A stretch of DNA of 8,769 nucleotides from Opitutia bacterium. Its GTDB lineage: Bacteria; Verrucomicrobiota; Verrucomicrobiia; Opitutales; Coraliomargaritaceae. Below the pieces are notes generated by a model that was not told the DNA's origin, made no database searches, and saw nothing but the letters and a program-made list of their open reading frames with translations. How positions within the stretch are numbered: position 1 is the stretch's first letter; each line of letters starts with the position of its first letter. Shown here piece by piece: positions 6,660 through 8,769 of the stretch. The position numbers were made by a program, and so were the translations under genes. The stretch spans positions 250-9,018 of the forward strand of contig DOCS01000205.1 of NCBI GenBank assembly GCA_003503355.1, in the 5' to 3' direction.

Positions 6660-7694
6660 ATGTCACGACCTGTTACACTTTTCACTGGCCAGTGGGCCGA
6701 TCTCTCGCTCGCCGAACTGGCGCCCAAAGTGAAGGCCATGGGATTCGACGGCGTCGAACTCGCCTGCTGGGGCGATCATTTCGATGTGCAAGCCGCGTTG
6801 AACGAGCCGGATTACATTGCCAAGAAGTGGGCGCTACTTGAAGCCAATGGGCTGACATGCTACGCGATTTCCAACCACTTGGTCGGCCAAGCGGTCTGCG
6901 ACCTGATTGATGCACGCCATGCAGCAATTCTTTCGCCTGAAATCTACGGCGACGGCGAACCCGAAGGTGTGCGTCAGCGCGCAGCTAAAGAAATGCAGGA
7001 CACCGCTCGTGCGGCACGCCAGTTTTTCGACGCCAAACCAGGGGGCGCCCCGGAGCGTGTTGTGGTTAATGGCTTTACCGGATCTTCGATCTGGCATTTG
7101 CTTTATTCGTTTCCACCCACCGTGCCCGGTCAAATTGAAGCAGGCTTCAAAGACTTTGCCGACCGTTGGACGCCGATTCTCGATGTCTTCGAGCAGCAGG
7201 ATGTCTATTTCGCGCTCGAAGTGCACCCGACTGAAATCGCCTTTGATATTGCCAGTGCGGCCACCGCACTCGAAGCGATCAATCACCACCCACGCTTCGG
7301 CTTCAACTACGACCCGAGTCATCTTGGCTATCAAGGCGTCGATTATGTGAAATTCATCCGCGACTTCGGAGCTTACATTTTCCACGCGCATGTTAAGGAT
7401 GCCTGGTGGGGGCACGGTAACGGCGACGTTGGTGTTTTCGGTGGGCATACCGAGTTCGGCGATGCACGCCGCTACTGGGACTTTCGCTCGCCGGGTCGTG
7501 GTGATGTGAACTTCGAGGAAGTTATGGTCGCACTCAATGACGTGGCTTACAATGGCCCGCTGTCAGTTGAATGGGAAGATTCCCGAATGGATCGTTTTCA
7601 CGGAGGTGAGGAGTCGTGTCGTTTCACGCGCAACCTCGATTTCGCGCCGAGCAATGTGGCCTTTGATGCCGCGTTTGATAAAGAAAAACAGTAA
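6660..7694 (+). CDS. Sugar phosphate isomerase/epimerase-type TIM barrel enzyme
   Basis: This 344-residue protein has the xylose-isomerase-like TIM barrel, a fold shared by sugar isomerases, epimerases, dehydratases and endonuclease IV. The start GFDGVEL (28-34) is the typical first-strand/helix region. The divalent-metal site is visible as Glu187 (ALEVHP), Asp218 (NYDPSH, with His221), His244 (FHAHVKD) and Glu304 (SVEWED), and these four positions are well spaced for the family. There is no signal peptide, so it acts in the cytoplasm. It lies 33 bases after the ankyrin gene and 15 before tatA. In related loci, enzymes of this type isomerise or cleave keto-sugars made by Gfo/Idh/MocA partners, which is the likely role here; the exact reaction is unknown. 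By eye it uses more C-ending codons than the ankyrin and regulator genes. Confidence 0.9.
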   Translation: MSRPVTLFTGQWADLSLAELAPKVKAMGFDGVELACWGDHFDVQAALNEPDYIAKKWALLEANGLTCYAISNHLVGQAVCDLIDARHAAILSPEIYGDGEPEGVRQRAAKEMQDTARAARQFFDAKPGGAPERVVVNGFTGSSIWHLLYSFPPTVPGQIEAGFKDFADRWTPILDVFEQQDVYFALEVHPTEIAFDIASAATALEAINHHPRFGFNYDPSHLGYQGVDYVKFIRDFGAYIFHAHVKDAWWGHGNGDVGVFGGHTEFGDARRYWDFRSPGRGDVNFEEVMVALNDVAYNGPLSVEWEDSRMDRFHGGEESCRFTRNLDFAPSNVAFDAAFDKEKQ

Positions 7695-7696
7695 AT

Positions 7697-7703
7697 AGGA
7701 GGA
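7697..7703 (+). promoter_or_regulatory. Strong Shine-Dalgarno site of tatA
   Basis: AGGAGGA lies 6 bases before the tatA ATG at 7710, just after the isomerase stop. It is the only near-perfect ribosome binding site in the window; the other genes have weak or no such sequence. Confidence 0.8.
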
Positions 7704-7709
7704 AGCCTT

Positions 7710-7970
7710 ATGAATTTAAATACAATAGCATTTATCCAGAACCTGAATACGCCCGAGATCGTTATGATCGGTGGGGTTGTCTTGCTCTTCTTTGGCGCCA
7801 AGCGGATGCCTGATCTATTTCGCTCGCTGGGTAAATCAGTACGCGAGTTTAAGCAAGCGACTGCAGGCATTGAAAAGGATATCCGCAGCGCAATGGATGT
7901 GGACGTCAACACCGCAGGAGACGCTCAGCGACAGCGCACGAGTGCCGATTCTGCGCTTAAAAATAGTTGA
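7710..7970 (+). CDS. tatA: Twin-arginine translocase subunit TatA/TatE family
   Basis: This 86-residue protein has the TatA layout: a short N-terminus, one membrane helix (about 13-28, starting at the Pro15-Glu16 entry), the hinge FFGAKRMPDLFRSLGK (27-42), an amphipathic helix with VREFK (44-48) and a polar unstructured tail. TatA subunits assemble in the inner membrane to form the pore for folded proteins with twin-arginine signals. TatB is longer and differs in the hinge, so TatA/E is preferred. No tatB or tatC is visible nearby, so this is probably a second copy or TatE-like paralogue, or the Tat genes are scattered. It follows the isomerase by 15 bases, suggesting co-transcription, and the locus encodes a Tat substrate on the other strand. 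Confidence 0.93.
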   Translation: MNLNTIAFIQNLNTPEIVMIGGVVLLFFGAKRMPDLFRSLGKSVREFKQATAGIEKDIRSAMDVDVNTAGDAQRQRTSADSALKNS

Positions 7971-8062
7971 ACACTTATCGCCCTTGATTCGGCGCAATAC
8001 CTTACGCATTTTAGAGGCGTTTTTGTGCAGAGATCCTTCTATCCCTAATACTCCCTATATTT
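7971..8062 (+). other. Intergenic stretch between tatA and the ThuA-domain gene
   Basis: This 92-base gap is longer than the others in the rightward unit. It contains ACGC (8004-8007) and GCGT (8017-8020) followed by a short T run at 8020-8024, a very weak terminator-like hairpin with a 4-pair stem. CGCC (7979-7982) and GGCG (7991-7994) can form another short stem. Neither is strong enough to call as a terminator, and no good promoter or ribosome site precedes the next gene. Confidence 0.5.
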
Positions 8063-8769
8063 ATGAATATTCTAATGTTGCCGATTTTCGCGTTGGCGCT
8101 GACTTCACTCAACGCCGCCTCCGACTGGGTTCCCACGTTTAACGATAAACCAGTGCCTAAGGCTAATGTGCAAGCCATCAACGAGGCACTGCCTAGCGCT
8201 GCGATTGTGACGCCTGAAAAAAGCCGTCGCGTATTGATTTTTAGTGCAACTGCCGGGTTTCGGCATAGTTCGATTCCAACAGCGAAGATGGCCTTAGCAA
8301 AGTTGGGGGAGGCGACTGGCGCGTATGATCCGGTGGTCAGTGATGATCCGGCAAACTTCGAGCCAGAGGCGCTCAAGACCTTTGACGCGGTGTTATTGGT
8401 GAGCCCCACACTGGACTTCTTTATGCCTAATAAGAAGCAGCGTAAGCGCTTTTCACCGGAAGAATGGGATTGGTTGCAGGCGCGGCACAATCGGCTGGTG
8501 GATAACTTAATCGATTATGTGCAACAAGGCGGAGGCCTCGTCGGTATTCATGCTGCCACGGATGCTTGTTATGGTCATCAGGGCTATGGAAAGGCGATGG
8601 GCGCCTATTTCGGAGGACACCCTTGGACTTCGAAAATGAATGTGACGATCGTGGTCGAGGACTGTGAGCACGAAATTATCAAGCCTGTGTTTGCTGGAAT
8701 GAAAGATTTCCAGATCATGGATGAAATTTACCAATTTAAGTCTAAGCCCTATTCGAGGGATCAGCTGCG
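8063..8769 (+). CDS. Secreted ThuA-domain protein, 3' end beyond window
   Basis: An open frame from the ATG at 8063 runs without a stop to the right edge, giving 235 residues. Residues 1-19 are a signal peptide with a likely cut after NAA (17-19). The rest matches the ThuA-like fold, related to class I glutamine amidotransferases: RVLIFSATAGFRHSSI (56-71), the segment FDAVLLVSPT (107-116), and GGGLVGIHAATDACYG (156-171) followed by GAYFGGHPW (180-188). ThuA was named from trehalose utilisation, where it works with a Gfo/Idh/MocA dehydrogenase on a 3-keto sugar. In Verrucomicrobia and Planctomycetes such proteins are often exported and sometimes fused to further domains, so the unseen C-terminus may hold more. 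The ATG at 8063 lacks a Shine-Dalgarno but gives a complete signal peptide. It may be transcribed with the genes to its left or on its own. Confidence 0.92.
   Translation, partial: MNILMLPIFALALTSLNAASDWVPTFNDKPVPKANVQAINEALPSAAIVTPEKSRRVLIFSATAGFRHSSIPTAKMALAKLGEATGAYDPVVSDDPANFEPEALKTFDAVLLVSPTLDFFMPNKKQRKRFSPEEWDWLQARHNRLVDNLIDYVQQGGGLVGIHAATDACYGHQGYGKAMGAYFGGHPWTSKMNVTIVVEDCEHEIIKPVFAGMKDFQIMDEIYQFKSKPYSRDQL

Noticed and set aside
6834..7448. 204-codon minus-strand open frame inside the isomerase gene
   Set aside because: It is antisense to a protein with an intact metal site; the translation has no domain or start context and is a shadow of codon bias.
8004..8024. Possible terminator after tatA
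   Set aside because: The stem is only four pairs with a 9-base loop, too weak to call despite the T run that follows.
8023..8051. Promoter-like TTGTGC and TAATAC, 17 bases apart, before the ThuA gene
   Set aside because: Each element matches consensus at only three of six positions, which is expected by chance.

Overview
The window looks like a carbohydrate-use locus from a Gram-negative-type bacterium, most likely of the Planctomycetota-Verrucomicrobiota group (an Opitutales-like marine Verrucomicrobium would fit). This is an inference from gene content: a Tat-exported Gfo/Idh/MocA oxidoreductase, a cytoplasmic one, a xylose-isomerase-like TIM barrel, a ThuA-domain protein and a PAS-AraC regulator, with almost no Shine-Dalgarno sequences. 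No rRNA or other marker gene is present, so the assignment is provisional. Base composition is moderate, slightly above 50% GC by eye. There are no tRNA or rRNA genes, CRISPR arrays, insertion sequences or other signs of mobile DNA.

Layout. The locus is a divergon built around an AT-rich control region at about 2061-2335. Leftward (minus strand) run a four-helix DoxX-like membrane protein (1542-2060), a 459-residue Gfo/Idh/MocA oxidoreductase with a twin-arginine signal peptide (143-1522), and the first 30 codons of a lipoprotein (1-90) that leaves the window. Rightward (plus strand) run a PAS-AraC regulator (2336-3160), a 12-helix MFS transporter (3177-4757), a cytoplasmic Gfo/Idh/MocA oxidoreductase (4795-5982), a secreted ankyrin-repeat protein overlapping it by ATGA (5979-6626), a sugar phosphate isomerase/epimerase-type TIM barrel (6660-7694), a TatA/E translocase subunit (7710-7970) and, after a 92-base gap, a secreted ThuA-domain protein cut by the right edge (8063-8769). 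Gaps from 2336 to 7970 are 16, 37, -4, 33 and 15 bases, so a single transcript is plausible.

How the parts may work together (inference). Sugar or glycoside in the periplasm would meet the Tat-exported oxidoreductase, the ThuA protein and the lipoprotein. The MFS permease would import the sugar or its oxidised product. The cytoplasmic oxidoreductase and the TIM-barrel isomerase would then process it, as in pathways that pass through 3-keto-glycosides. The PAS-AraC protein would sense an intracellular cue and control one or both arms. The TatA/E gene sits beside a locus that encodes a Tat substrate. The substrate cannot be read from the sequence. The oddest members are the exported ankyrin protein and the dedicated TatA/E gene.
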